Shown piece by piece: positions 53,667-62,341 of a DNA stretch of 64,000 bases. Every line of letters begins with the position of its first letter. Positions within the stretch are counted from its first letter, which is position 1. The notes beneath the pieces were generated by a model, which did no database searches, had not been told where the DNA came from, and was given only the letters and a program-made list of their open reading frames with translations. Position numbers and translations under genes: made by a program. The stretch comes from an uncultured Sphingomonadaceae bacterium (lineage in GTDB: Bacteria; Pseudomonadota; Alphaproteobacteria; Sphingomonadales; Sphingomonadaceae): the NCBI GenBank assembly GCA_947501325.1, contig CANMVC010000002.1:1268064-1332063 (forward strand). Reading direction: 5' to 3'.

Positions 53667-54697
53667 AGGACAAGCGGATAAAGGCGACTGAAGCTATCCA
53701 TGACTTTTGGACCTGGTGGAGCGACGAGCTGCGAGAAATGCTGCCTAGAGGCTTTAGAGGAGAAGCAACGGAGCGAAACCGGTTTGACCTGTTCATGGCA
53801 AAAGATGAGACAACAATCGAAACGGTAAACGATGGCGCAGGCCAAAAAATGCAGGAAGCTTATGCATTGGAAAAGCTGCCTGCCGAAAGCTGGGAGCAAA
53901 TCACAGAATTTGCTGACATCCAGAAAGCACGATTGTTCTTAGGCGAATCTGACTTTCTCGCCCTACCAGTCAAGCTCCCTCGCGCAAGTGCGGCCCAGCT
54001 TCGCTCCGCTCTAGAGTTGCAATTGCCCAGCCTGGTGCCGTTAGATCCCGAATTAATCGATTGGGACTATGTCGAGCTTAGCCGCAATGATGCGCATATT
54101 GAACTGGCGCTTGTTATAGCAAAATGCGCGCGTCTAGATGCTCTTGAAAGCCTATTTGCACAGCATGATCTCATGCCGCCTACCTTTTGCGTTCAGCTTG
54201 ACGATAAGAACATAACCTTGCGCAAGCCGCTGGAGATGGCGCGAAAACCTCTGGAAGAGCGCAAGATGCAATTTGCCATGGCAATGGCGGTAATGCTGTC
54301 CATGATCCCGGTACTGACCATTGGCGGCGCAAAATTGATGAACTCGATAGAAAGTGATCGCGCTGAAAGACTGGAAGAAGAACTGGCTCCCCGTTTGGCT
54401 GCCGAAAAGATAATAGCGCGCGAAGAAATGATCCGCCGCGCCGCCTCTCCGCTGCTCAACATGCCAAGCGCTAGCTACAGACTGGAGAGACTTGCGGAAA
54501 ATCTGCCGGAAACGGATTGGACTGTATCAGCCAAACAGCAACCAGACGGTAGCTTTGAATTTGTGGCCGATATGCTCAACCGCGAAGAAGCTGAGTCAGC
54601 CCTCAAACAAGCCGCGATGCTGTCCCGCCTCGAGATGACAGAAGAGCTTGAGAGCGAAGCACCACGGAACCGCATTCGTTACAAGGCGCTGCGATGA
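53663..54697 (+). CDS. gspL: Type II secretion platform protein GspL
   Basis: The 344-residue protein has an N-terminal cytoplasmic part of about 210 residues with the GspL-like actin-fold pattern (LPVKLPRASAAQLRSALELQ), one transmembrane helix (about 217-238, MQFAMAMAVMLSMIPVLTIG) and a periplasmic ferredoxin-like end (LERLAENLPETDWTVSAKQQ). It links GspE to GspM in the inner membrane. ATG 53663 overlaps the gspJ stop by 4 nt. Sequence divergence makes this a call by position and topology. Confidence 0.82.
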   Translation: MKDKRIKATEAIHDFWTWWSDELREMLPRGFRGEATERNRFDLFMAKDETTIETVNDGAGQKMQEAYALEKLPAESWEQITEFADIQKARLFLGESDFLALPVKLPRASAAQLRSALELQLPSLVPLDPELIDWDYVELSRNDAHIELALVIAKCARLDALESLFAQHDLMPPTFCVQLDDKNITLRKPLEMARKPLEERKMQFAMAMAVMLSMIPVLTIGGAKLMNSIESDRAERLEEELAPRLAAEKIIAREEMIRRAASPLLNMPSASYRLERLAENLPETDWTVSAKQQPDGSFEFVADMLNREEAESALKQAAMLSRLEMTEELESEAPRNRIRYKALR

Positions 54698-55227
54698 TAA
54701 CAGTAATATCTCAATTCTCACCGATAACCCGGAAGATACTCGCACTTGGCTTGTTGGTCTTGGCATTGCTGCTAGTTTGGAGACTAATTCTGGCTCCGGT
54801 GGCTGCGCAGATGGAGGCCAGTCTGACCGAATTGGACGATGCGCGCTTTCAGCGTGTGCGTCTGGAAAATCTGCAAAATCGGCCAACACCGGACAAGGCA
54901 GAAGCGCTGCCAGCCGGCATTGTGTTCAGCGCAAAGTCTCGCGAAGAAGCCGCCGCTGGGCTCAGCGGCTATATTTCCGGTCTGGCCGCCCAAAATGGCC
55001 TGCAAATCGCCAATATAACCCCTCGGCCTGGCGCAGAGACAGATAAGCTGTTGGCATTTGATCTGGCGTTAATCGGCGAAGAAGTTTCCGTCACCCGTTT
55101 CATTAATCAAGCAGAACGCGGTTCTCCCCTGATCCGTTTTCGCAGCTGGCGGATCGAAGCAGGCAACGACAGTGATCCCAATCTTCAATTTTCCGGTCAG
55201 GTCATTACTGCTTGGATAAAACCATGA
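54694..55227 (+). CDS. gspM: Type II secretion platform protein GspM
   Basis: The 177-residue protein has a short cytoplasmic start, one transmembrane helix (about 14-35) and a periplasmic domain with a coiled-coil stretch (TELDDARFQRVRLENLQ) and a ferredoxin-like beta part (GSPLIRFRSWRIEAGN). Size and topology fit GspM, the GspL partner. ATG 54694 overlaps the gspL stop by 4 nt. Confidence 0.83.
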   Translation: MITVISQFSPITRKILALGLLVLALLLVWRLILAPVAAQMEASLTELDDARFQRVRLENLQNRPTPDKAEALPAGIVFSAKSREEAAAGLSGYISGLAAQNGLQIANITPRPGAETDKLLAFDLALIGEEVSVTRFINQAERGSPLIRFRSWRIEAGNDSDPNLQFSGQVITAWIKP

Positions 55228-55787
55228 TGGCGAAGATCAAGGTGGAATGGGCCTGGTTAGCTCTGACGGCAGCATTGATGGTTACTGTGCCGTGGTGGCT
55301 ACTTACTGATGAGCCGGATAATATCCCCGAAGCACAACCCCTTTTGATCACCAAAGTCCAAGCACAGGAAATTGCGCCGATCGAAATTCTCCTGACAAAA
55401 CCTATATTCAACGCAGATCGTACGCCCGTGGCTGATCAGGTGCTTATTGACGAAGCAGAAGTAGTCCAAACACCCGCACAAATCAGCCCAGTACCGACGC
55501 TGGTCGGTCTGGTTTCCAAACGCCGCGGTAAAGCGGTGGCAATTATCAAAACCAATGACGGTGAAACCAAAACCTTGCGTACAGGGCAGACCAGTGATGG
55601 TTGGCGGCTGGTTACCGTGGGTAAAAATGAGGCCACTTTTGCGAGCGCAAATGAACAGCGAACCATTGGGCTGGATTACGGCAACAAGGCCATTGGCGGA
55701 CCATCTGGCGCACCCGCATTCAAGTTAGACACACAAGAAAATCCGGAACAACCGGAAGATATAATATCAGATGGAGAGCCGAATTGA
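55224..55787 (+). CDS. gspC: GspC-like (HR domain) T2SS protein
   Basis: The 187-residue protein has one transmembrane helix (about 9-26) and a periplasmic homology-region-like domain (about 60-150) with LTKPIFNADRTPVADQV, then PVPTLVGLVSKRRGKAVAII. A C-terminal PDZ domain, usual in enterobacterial GspC, is absent, so it is the short type. It would connect the platform to the secretin. In classical operons gspC is first; here it lies between gspM and gspD. ATG 55224 overlaps the gspM stop. Confidence 0.75.
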   Translation: MMAKIKVEWAWLALTAALMVTVPWWLLTDEPDNIPEAQPLLITKVQAQEIAPIEILLTKPIFNADRTPVADQVLIDEAEVVQTPAQISPVPTLVGLVSKRRGKAVAIIKTNDGETKTLRTGQTSDGWRLVTVGKNEATFASANEQRTIGLDYGNKAIGGPSGAPAFKLDTQENPEQPEDIISDGEPN

Positions 55788-57847
55788 GTTTTTTCAAATA
55801 TGATGGTGATCGATCAAAAATCATCTTCGGGGCATATAGTTTAAGGCTGGGTGCTGCCTTACTTTGCGCAGTTGCTACGGTCGGTCCAACAGTAGCGCAA
55901 ACAGCGAAAAGTACGCGCATTCAATATGACGAGGTCAATGGCTATTCCCTGGCCTTTGTTGAAGCGGACGTGAAGCGCGTGGTCGACGCTGTAATGGGCT
56001 CGATGCTAGGTGCAAATTACTCGGTTGATGCCGATGTAACCGGCAATATAACTTTGCGCACGGTCAAACCCGTCACCGAAGCCTCTCTAGTCCCGCTTTT
56101 GGAAAAAGCACTTGCGAGCGTCGATGCCGTAATCATTAAACGCGGCGATGGCTACCGGATCATCAACCGCGCAAAAGCGCGCAGCGTAGCGCCCATAGAC
56201 ACATCGCGCATTGTATCAGCGGGCAACCTACCTATTGACAGTTCGGGGGAACAGCCCAGACGCTTTGCACCATCGACGCCCGGCTTTGCAACCGAAGTGG
56301 TTACATTACAATATGGCAGCGCTGACGAAATCGCTAAACTCATCGAAGGCTTTTTAGGCGGCAAGATTGTTGAGCCGTCGAATGATGGGCGCAATCAGCT
56401 TCTAATCAGCGGCAGTGCCGACGAACGTGATGCTGCCAAAAAACTCGTTGCACGTTTCGACGTCGATACTTTGGCAGAGATGAATTTTGAAATATATCGG
56501 CTCGAAAATGTCGATGCCGATACGCTTGTTGCCGAACTCGATAAGATTTTCGAACCGCCTTTCGACATTATCGGCTCACGCATAAGACTTGTTCCATTAC
56601 CGCGCCTCCGCTCTGTGTTGGGCATTGCTGGAAGCAATGCTGACCTGACCCGTATCGAACCGTGGATCAGGCGGCTTGATAGTGGCGGCTCAGGTAAACG
56701 AAAATTATACAGCTATGCAGTCCAGAATAGTCGGGCTGCCGATATCGCGTCTTCTCTGCAACTGGTTCTTGGAAGTGGTGGAGGAAGCGCTGGGCCGAGC
56801 TCCTCAGAATCAACGGTCAATGTAGGAGGGTCTGGCGCGACCCTGGGCGGCGATGAAGGGGACCAAAGCTCGTCAACTAATGTCAGTTCACCCTCGGTTT
56901 CTGTGGGATCTGCTGGCGGTCTGCGCATTGTTCCTAACGCGCAGAATAACAGCCTGCTCATCTACGCCAATGGTGAAGAATATGGCTTCATCCGTGATGC
57001 ACTAGATAAGCTTGATCAACCGGTAGCGCAGGTCCTCATTGAGGCGACGTTGGCCGAAGTTACCCTATCTGATGATCTGCGTTTTGGCGTAGACTTTTCG
57101 GTTTTTCGTTCGGGTTCAAATGGCACCAATACAATCACTAATACGGGCACGACTGGCGGTACGCCTGCTCCAAGTTTTCCTGGCTTTTCAGTTTCAGTGA
57201 TCGGATCAACCGCATCGGCTGTGCTCAATACGCTACAATCTAAAACAAATGTTCGGGTTCTTTCGGCGCCCAAAATTCTAACGCTCAACAATGAACCAGC
57301 GACATTGCAGGTTGGCGATCAGGTTCCCATCGTCACACAACAATCGCAAGGCGTTGTCTCGCCCGGTGCGCCCATCGTCAACAATATCGAATTACGGGAT
57401 ACCGGTGTAATTCTGCAAGTTACACCAAGGGTCAATGATAGCGGCACTATCATCCTAGATATTTCGCAAGAGGTCAGTGATGTAGCAGAGACCTCGACGT
57501 CCGGAATTAACTCTCCAACGATTCAACAGCGCCGACTTGCCAGCACAGTCGCAACACGTTCCGGACAAATGATCGCCTTGGGCGGACTGATCCGCAATCG
57601 TCAGACGCGGATAAAATCTGGCATACCAGTACTCAGCCAGATACCGCTCATTGGCGGACTTTTCGGGCGCAAGGTGGACACCGGAACACGCACCGAATTG
57701 ATCATTTTGATCACGCCAACTGTCATCCGATCACCGGAAGAAACGAAAAATATTGTCGATGCGCTCATCGACGGTCTCGATCTTACCCGGCCCTTGGTTG
57801 ACGAGGCAGTAGCTGGAGAAGTTGGTGCACGTCTTCCTCGACCATAG
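55784..57847 (+). CDS. gspD: Type II secretion secretin GspD
   Basis: The 687-residue outer-membrane secretin has a signal peptide (VGPTVA|QTA), the N0 domain, several N domains (for example VTLQYGSADEIAKLIEGFLG), a Ser/Gly-rich loop in N3 (about residues 330-375), and the secretin core with LSAPKILTLNNEPATLQVGD, VILQVTPRVNDSGTIILDIS and LASTVATRSGQMIALGGLIR, ending GGLFGRKVDTGTRTELIILI. No pilotin-binding S-domain is evident. The start is TTG 55784, overlapping the gspC stop (TTGA), with GGAGAG upstream. Confidence 0.95.
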   Translation: MSFFKYDGDRSKIIFGAYSLRLGAALLCAVATVGPTVAQTAKSTRIQYDEVNGYSLAFVEADVKRVVDAVMGSMLGANYSVDADVTGNITLRTVKPVTEASLVPLLEKALASVDAVIIKRGDGYRIINRAKARSVAPIDTSRIVSAGNLPIDSSGEQPRRFAPSTPGFATEVVTLQYGSADEIAKLIEGFLGGKIVEPSNDGRNQLLISGSADERDAAKKLVARFDVDTLAEMNFEIYRLENVDADTLVAELDKIFEPPFDIIGSRIRLVPLPRLRSVLGIAGSNADLTRIEPWIRRLDSGGSGKRKLYSYAVQNSRAADIASSLQLVLGSGGGSAGPSSSESTVNVGGSGATLGGDEGDQSSSTNVSSPSVSVGSAGGLRIVPNAQNNSLLIYANGEEYGFIRDALDKLDQPVAQVLIEATLAEVTLSDDLRFGVDFSVFRSGSNGTNTITNTGTTGGTPAPSFPGFSVSVIGSTASAVLNTLQSKTNVRVLSAPKILTLNNEPATLQVGDQVPIVTQQSQGVVSPGAPIVNNIELRDTGVILQVTPRVNDSGTIILDISQEVSDVAETSTSGINSPTIQQRRLASTVATRSGQMIALGGLIRNRQTRIKSGIPVLSQIPLIGGLFGRKVDTGTRTELIILITPTVIRSPEETKNIVDALIDGLDLTRPLVDEAVAGEVGARLPRP

Positions 57848-58613
57848 ACAAACCGAGCAGCCCCAGCGGCAGTTGCGTATAAGCACCAGCGAGCGAGGTT
57901 CCATACTGATCACTGCCGTTTGGATGCTGCTGCTCGGCGCATCTATTGTCGCGGTTATCATGATCCACAATCTGCGAGCGTCAGAGGAACTCTCGTTCGA
58001 AAGAGAGCAGACACAAATCAAATATGCTCAGGAAAGCGCGGTCGAGACCGTGGTTGCCGACATGTTGTTCAACGGCCCGCGCAGCGAGCTGGCGCGCCTG
58101 CCGGCCGAGACGAGCTATACCATCAATGGCATTGCGATGCAGGTGCGGATCAGCAGCGAAAGCGGGAAAATTGATGTCAATCAGGCTGATCCCGTTTTGA
58201 TCGAACGGGCGCTGAGAGGGCTTGGCATATCCAGTTCCCAGCGTCAGGCGTTTTTAGCGATCGTTGCCGGAGAACGAAGTGCCAGCCGGTTGTTTCAGTC
58301 TCCAACGGATGTAGGCGCCGCGATGCAGCAGGCCGGGATGGCGGTTGGCAGCGGCTTCTGCCCCGATAACTATTTCACGACCTTTTCAGGGCTTGGCCAA
58401 CCAGCACCGGGGCAAATGCGGCCGGAGCTTACCAAAGCTCTTGGTCAACCCAGCCTTCCGACCGAAGCACGAGCCAGCCCGGGAACGGCTTTGCGGGTTT
58501 CGATTAACACTGACGGGGCATCGCCGTTGATCGCGGTTATTCGGACGAGCGGGCTAATCGGCCGATCTTATAGCGTGCTGGATTGGTCGGATCAAGCGGG
58601 GTGTGGCGACTAA
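57825..58613 (+). CDS. gspK: Minor pseudopilin GspK
   Basis: The 262-residue protein has a prepilin leader of about 25 residues, then G|SILITAVWMLLLGASIVAV. Like other GspK proteins it lacks Glu5 and is the largest minor pseudopilin. The middle domain reads INGIAMQVRISSESGKIDVN, and INQADP-type, helix-hairpin-like parts follow. GTG 57825 has GGAG 6 nt upstream; TTG 57822 is the alternative. It overlaps gspD by 23 nt and closes the operon. A small exported protein gene follows 40 bp later. Confidence 0.88.
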   Translation: MHVFLDHRQTEQPQRQLRISTSERGSILITAVWMLLLGASIVAVIMIHNLRASEELSFEREQTQIKYAQESAVETVVADMLFNGPRSELARLPAETSYTINGIAMQVRISSESGKIDVNQADPVLIERALRGLGISSSQRQAFLAIVAGERSASRLFQSPTDVGAAMQQAGMAVGSGFCPDNYFTTFSGLGQPAPGQMRPELTKALGQPSLPTEARASPGTALRVSINTDGASPLIAVIRTSGLIGRSYSVLDWSDQAGCGD

Positions 58614-58653
58614 TCAAGGAATAAAGTTTTCTGAACTGAACAGGAGAAAGAGA

Positions 58654-58983
58654 ATGAAGAAATTTGTAATAAAACTCGGCGCGGTGTTGAGTGTTTTATG
58701 TCTGACAAGCCCTGCAATGGCGTTTTCGACCGTCCAAATAAGCGATGCATCACAAATCAAGTTCTTGATTTCAGACAATAAGGTTTTCCTGCGCAATCTC
58801 GATCAGTTCGATTCAAACTGGCTCGGCTGTTGTTATAATTATTGGTTCGATTTGACGACGGAGACAGGCAAATCACACTATGCCTATTTCCTGCTGCGCT
58901 ATGCTTCGGGCGAATCCATCGACCTGATTGTAAATGATGTGGCTCAACCCAGCGCGATCACTGCATTAGGTAGTTTTATGTAG
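58654..58983 (+). CDS. Small Sec-exported protein directly behind gspK, ungrouped
   Basis: The 109-residue protein has a signal peptide (SPAMA|FST). The mature part: VQISDASQIKFLISDNKVFL, a Cys pair (WLGCCYNYWFDLTTETGK), HYAYFLLRYASGESI as helix, DLIVNDVAQPS strand. It keeps the W-F-D-L-T-x-x-T/E-G-K stretch seen before the helix in the other copies but has lost the last Cys. AGGAGA precedes ATG 58654. It is on the same strand as gspK with a 40-bp gap, so it may be transcribed with the T2SS. Confidence 0.75.
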   Translation: MKKFVIKLGAVLSVLCLTSPAMAFSTVQISDASQIKFLISDNKVFLRNLDQFDSNWLGCCYNYWFDLTTETGKSHYAYFLLRYASGESIDLIVNDVAQPSAITALGSFM

Positions 58984-59075
58984 CTTACCAGTTTCGGTCC
59001 GTCGAGGAATTCAGCGAGCCAGACACGATGCTCATCCTATCATTGCACACGATGTATCAAAGAAGGAAAACAGAA

Positions 59076-59429
59076 ATGAAACGATGGAAATATGGGTTTG
59101 GCTTGGTTGCGCTGTTCGCGATGGTTTTGGGCGGATCTAATCGGGCAGACGCTGTTTACACATCGAACAAGACCGGCAAGATCACCAATAATCTGATATA
59201 TGACACCGGAAATGTCATCCTCATCCAGTTGGATAATCAGTCTCAATTAAGCGCCCATCCGTGCAACCATAGCTATTTCGCGATTGACCCGGCAACACCA
59301 GAAGACCGGTTGGACCGTATGTATTCAAGAGCGATGCTGGCTTTTGGCTCGGGTACGCCAATCAATATCGGTTACGACGGCCAAGGGAATTGCACCAGCG
59401 GCTATATCCGGGTGCATCGGGTGGGGTAG
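59076..59429 (+). CDS. Small Sec-exported protein, group E
   Basis: The 117-residue protein has a signal peptide (SNRADA|VYT). The mature part: KTGKITNNLIYDTGNVILIQ, a Cys (HPCNHSYFAIDPATPEDR), MYSRAMLAFGSGTPI as helix, then NIGYDGQGNCTSGYIRVHRV. It is a clear relative of the gene at 44164, which lies on the other side of the T2SS operon. ATG 59076 has AAGGA upstream; the longer frame from 59028 is not used. Confidence 0.8.
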   Translation: MKRWKYGFGLVALFAMVLGGSNRADAVYTSNKTGKITNNLIYDTGNVILIQLDNQSQLSAHPCNHSYFAIDPATPEDRLDRMYSRAMLAFGSGTPINIGYDGQGNCTSGYIRVHRVG

Positions 59430-59486
59430 CTTTTTGAATATTGTGATTGGAGCGGGAGCTTACGCTCGAACTAAGGGACTAGATTT

Positions 59487-59822
59487 ATGACGAAATATAT
59501 CATCTTCGTCATCACGCTTTTATTGCTCACCTTAGCTCCGGTAAAGGCTGCAATCGTGGGTTCAAGCACTGCAAAAGTGACGATAGCGACATTATATTCC
59601 TATTCGGATTATGGCGGCGGTGATGTTGTTTTTGCGATTACAACCGTCGTTCCCGGTTGCGAAGCGGGCTATTGGTTGCGGCCAACGGATCCGGGATTTG
59701 ACCGTAACCTTGCCGCCGTGATGAGCGCCCATCTTGCAGGCCGGTCCATCATTGTGCTGGCGCATAATGACCGACTTTGGAGCGGCTCGCCGGGCAAATA
59801 TTGTCGTGTGCATTTGATTTGA
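59487..59822 (+). CDS. Small Sec-exported protein, ungrouped
   Basis: The 111-residue protein has a signal peptide (LAPVKA|AIV). The mature part: STAKVTIATLYSYSDYGGGD, VVFAITTVVPGCEAGYWLR, PTDPGFDRNLAAVMSAHLAG as helix, SIIVLAHNDRLW strand and a last Cys in GKYCRVHLI. The layout matches the others exactly (Cys-G-x-W before the helix). It is the last of three plus-strand small genes behind gspK. Confidence 0.78.
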   Translation: MTKYIIFVITLLLLTLAPVKAAIVGSSTAKVTIATLYSYSDYGGGDVVFAITTVVPGCEAGYWLRPTDPGFDRNLAAVMSAHLAGRSIIVLAHNDRLWSGSPGKYCRVHLI

Positions 59823-60255
59823 TCGGCCCTGCGGGCTGATAGCTTGCGATAGTGTTATGAGAGAGGTCTTGGAAGTTTGCGGCTGGGTGTGCGGAGCGTT
59901 CCCGTTCGGCCAGAAGCGGTTGCAGATTTGGTCTTGGTAAGACTTCAAGTGGATTGTCTGTTGTGGCGGAATATTTTGAATGTGATGCATTTAGTAAACT
60001 GTCACCGTAATTTCACCGTAATTTTGTCACCGTAATTTCAGACAGTTTGCTTGGTGCTTTTGCTATTGAGACATGCTGTCCTGCCATTCGGTTCTGCGTT
60101 CGAACAGACCCAAGCTCGACATTAGCCGGCACAGGTATAAAGAATATTTCAAATTCTCTTCAACGATCTGTTTCATATTATTCTCATGCATATTGAGGCA
60201 TCAAAATTGAACTTTAAGTCTTGTAATTGAGTAGCTTCCTAACGGTTCCGGCGCT
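59823..60255. other. Gene-free stretch with direct and inverted repeats
   Basis: This 433-base stretch separates the plus-strand genes behind gspK from the minus-strand cluster 2. It holds the repeat at 59996-60048 and, about 120 bases before, GGAAGTTTGCGGCTGGGT (59871-59888), also found upstream of the variant motif at 34331. I see no gene. Confidence 0.5.
59996..60048. repeat. Triple CACCGTAATTT repeat inside an inverted 8-mer
   Basis: AAACTGTC (59996-60003) and GACAGTTT (60041-60048) are perfect inverted repeats. Between them CACCGTAATTT occurs three times (from 60003, 60014 and 60029). Single variants of AACTGTC-CCGTAATT lie at 34331 and 35131. The form suggests a recombination scar or the end of a lost mobile element. 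Confidence 0.6.
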
Positions 60256-60651
60256 CTATTTATAAACCCAAATTCGATCGACTTTCATATATCCGCCAAC
60301 CGTCTGACGCATTTGTATGGCAACCGTTTTGTCACCGGCAAACGCCGTAAGTGCGGTGGAGTAGAAATATTCAGCAAAGACCGGATCAACCGTTGCGTTA
60401 TAAGCCACGGCGCCTCCATTACTGACGCCGGTGTAACCAATCGAAGCGGGAAGAGCGATGTCCGCAGGCTGCTCTAGATAAAAGAGCATCACATGGCCTT
60501 CATTTATGTAAACTTGGCTTAGCTTACCGATATACTGACAATAGGGAATGTTATATGAAAGTGCACAGGTAGTAGTTTGTGCATTTGCGGTGCTAGGCCA
60601 TGCGGCAAACACCAATAGTCCCATTAGAAATTTCAAAACACTTTTCATCAC
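60256..60651 (-). CDS. Small Sec-exported protein, group C
   Basis: The 131-residue protein has a signal peptide (STANA|QTT). The mature part has two Cys at the start (TTCALSYNIPYCQYIGKLSQ), VYINEGHVMLFYLEQPADI, the SNGGAVAYNATVDPVFAEYF stretch leading into a helix (YSTALTAFAGDK), then VAIQMRQTVGGYMKVDRIWV. It is close to the next gene and to 47029. The two group C genes here are tandem duplicates (66-bp gap). Confidence 0.8.
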   Translation of the reverse strand: MMKSVLKFLMGLLVFAAWPSTANAQTTTCALSYNIPYCQYIGKLSQVYINEGHVMLFYLEQPADIALPASIGYTGVSNGGAVAYNATVDPVFAEYFYSTALTAFAGDKTVAIQMRQTVGGYMKVDRIWVYK

Positions 60652-60717
60652 TCTTATCCCCTAGCTCATTCGGCCTGATCGCTGCAGCCAGCATTCAACG
60701 ATATTGAAAAACATCGC

Positions 60718-61101
60718 TTATTGATAAATCCAGATCTTATCGATTTTCAGGTAACTATTACGCGCTTCATAAAACTGCATGATCACCGTCTTTTCTGCCG
60801 CCAGCGCGGTCAGAGCGGTTGAATATAGAAATTCAGAATAATTTTGATTATCCGTGATGATGTAGGATCCGGCTTGTCCGTTTGATACGCCGGTAATGCC
60901 CGCCGTAGCCGTGATCGCAACATCAAAGGGCTGTTCAAAATAGATCAGCAGCAAATTGTCTTCATTAATGTAAGCGCGCGTGATTTTGCCCTGATATTGG
61001 CAATAGGTAGCCGCACAACCAACAGTCTGTGCAGCGGCGGCTTGTGGCAACGTACTAAACGCCAATGCCCCAAGGAAAAGCTTCCAAACTGTTTTCATCA
61101 T
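60718..61101 (-). CDS. Small Sec-exported protein, group C
   Basis: The 127-residue protein has a signal peptide (QAAAA|QTV) and mature part CAATYCQYQGKITRAYINED, LLLIYFEQPFDVAITAT, GSYIITDNQNYSEFLYSTAL into a helix (TALAAEK), then VIMQFYEARNSYLKIDKIWI. AGGGGA precedes ATG 61101 (the second ATG at 61098 is also possible). It lies 29 bp downstream of the group B gene on the same strand, so cluster 2 reads as one operon. Confidence 0.8.
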   Translation of the reverse strand: MMKTVWKLFLGALAFSTLPQAAAAQTVGCAATYCQYQGKITRAYINEDNLLLIYFEQPFDVAITATAGITGVSNGQAGSYIITDNQNYSEFLYSTALTALAAEKTVIMQFYEARNSYLKIDKIWIYQ

Positions 61102-61130
61102 CTATTCCCCTGCCTGTTTGCTTCAGTCCG

Positions 61131-61490
61131 TTATCTTGAGATATACATCGCTCCGCTGCTGGTGAGCTCGTTGTAGTCTGTTCCATGCCAGGACACCGTC
61201 GCGCAGTTATGCGCATAGATTCTGAGTTTCAGCTGGCCCGCAACGGCGGCCAGCGCACTGGAGAGTATTTCGGTATATTCGCTGTGGGTTTTGGCGACCC
61301 AAACCCCGTCCGCAGAGCTGCAGGGCGTGGAGCCGGGATTGCCGAATGCACCAAAGATCATGAAACCCTCGTTACGCACAATTTCAACATTGGCTGGCAC
61401 GACGTCATTGGTCCAACCTCCAGCCGCATTTGCGGGAATGGATAGGGACAGAAGTGCTGTGGCGATCAATGCTTTTGCAAAAACACTCAT
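61131..61490 (-). CDS. Small Sec-exported protein, group B
   Basis: The 119-residue protein has a signal peptide starting MSVFAKALIATALL (the cluster 1 copy has MSVFAKALLASALM) and mature part VVPANVEIVRNEGFMIFGAF, GNPGSTPCSSADGVWVAK, HSEYTEILSSALAAVAGQ as helix, then IYAHNCATVSWHGTDYNE. It is very close to 40810. ATG 61490 overlaps the upstream group A stop by 4 nt, the same overlap as in cluster 1. Confidence 0.82.
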   Translation of the reverse strand: MSVFAKALIATALLSLSIPANAAGGWTNDVVPANVEIVRNEGFMIFGAFGNPGSTPCSSADGVWVAKTHSEYTEILSSALAAVAGQLKLRIYAHNCATVSWHGTDYNELTSSGAMYISR

Positions 61491-61849
61491 TTGATCAACC
61501 TCACATATCCGGGGGCGGGCGCGGCGAGGCCTGTGGATATTGTCGCGCAATCGGCCTGATCTATCGTCCGATAATAAACGATGACCTGTTTGTTTTCGGT
61601 GATTGAACTGGAGGCGGTGGAGAACCACACGAAGCATATTTCTGGCGGGATACCCTTCCATTCCGTTTTGGCATTGCAGATGGTTGTCCATCCAGAACGC
61701 CATGTCGAGTAGATGCCCACCTGTCCGCTGTCATAAGTCAGAATTTGATCGATATAACCTTGGCACCAAGCAGCCGCGCTAACGCTGGAAGACATAGACA
61801 AAGCTGCCATTGCCAATACGATCGATATGACCTTCTTGGCAGCGCTCAT
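61487..61849 (-). CDS. Small Sec-exported protein, group A, coupled to group B gene
   Basis: The 120-residue protein has a signal peptide (SSSVSA|AAW) and the core WCQGYIDQILTYDSGQVGIY, WTTICNAKTEWKGI, CFVWFSTASSSITENK as helix, VIVYYRTI strand, Cys in QADCATISTG and PGYVRLIK. I start at ATG 61849; the longer frame reaches 61924. Just before this ATG the sequence (TATGTCGATAGTCAAATGAG) resembles the end of a group A gene, perhaps the last trace of a lost copy. Confidence 0.8.
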   Translation of the reverse strand: MSAAKKVISIVLAMAALSMSSSVSAAAWCQGYIDQILTYDSGQVGIYSTWRSGWTTICNAKTEWKGIPPEICFVWFSTASSSITENKQVIVYYRTIDQADCATISTGLAAPAPGYVRLIK

Positions 61850-61960
61850 TTGACTATCGACATATTGCGAGATGTCAGCAAGCGAGCGTAAGTACTCATA
61901 TCCCTCAATGAAATGGGAAGGCATGATAGCGCCGCGAGTAAAATTGATCTTCTCGTCACT

Positions 61961-62311
61961 TCACTGAGCCAAACTTACATAAACTGGAGCAGGCGCATTG
62001 CCATAATGTGGTATCGTCGCACACTCAGATTGATCGAGCCCACCATAATAGACAGATACCTGTTGGTTCTCGACATTGGCATTACTCAGGGCGGAAAACC
62101 AAGCAAAGCATGTTTGCGTATCAACGCCCTTCCACTCTTCTTTGACATTGCAAATCTGCGTCAAAGTATTGCGCCAACTTCCAATGATATGAACGCTGCC
62201 AGTTGCATAAATATAGACATGCGCCACCGAGCCCTGACAAATCGCTGCGGCCGAAGCTGGAGAGGGAAACATAAGTACCATAGCGGCGGTGGATAGAATA
62301 ATTTTTTTCAC
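61961..62311 (-). CDS. Small Sec-exported protein, group A
   Basis: The 116-residue protein starts at GTG 62311 with AGAGGAT upstream. It has a signal peptide (SPASA|AAIC) and the core CQGSVAHVYIYATGSVHIIG, LTQICNVKEEWKGV, CFAWFSALSNANVENQ as helix, VSVYYGGL strand, Cys in QSECATIPHYG and PVYVSLAQ. It sits between the mini-YD gene and the A-B pair, all on the minus strand. Confidence 0.8.
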   Translation of the reverse strand: MKKIILSTAAMVLMFPSPASAAAICQGSVAHVYIYATGSVHIIGSWRNTLTQICNVKEEWKGVDTQTCFAWFSALSNANVENQQVSVYYGGLDQSECATIPHYGNAPAPVYVSLAQ

Positions 62312-62341
62312 TTTCGATATCCTCTGAATCCGACAGAAAAA

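Noticed and set aside
59996..60048. CRISPR-like repeat
   Set aside because: Three 11-base copies without spacers of constant length and no cas genes.
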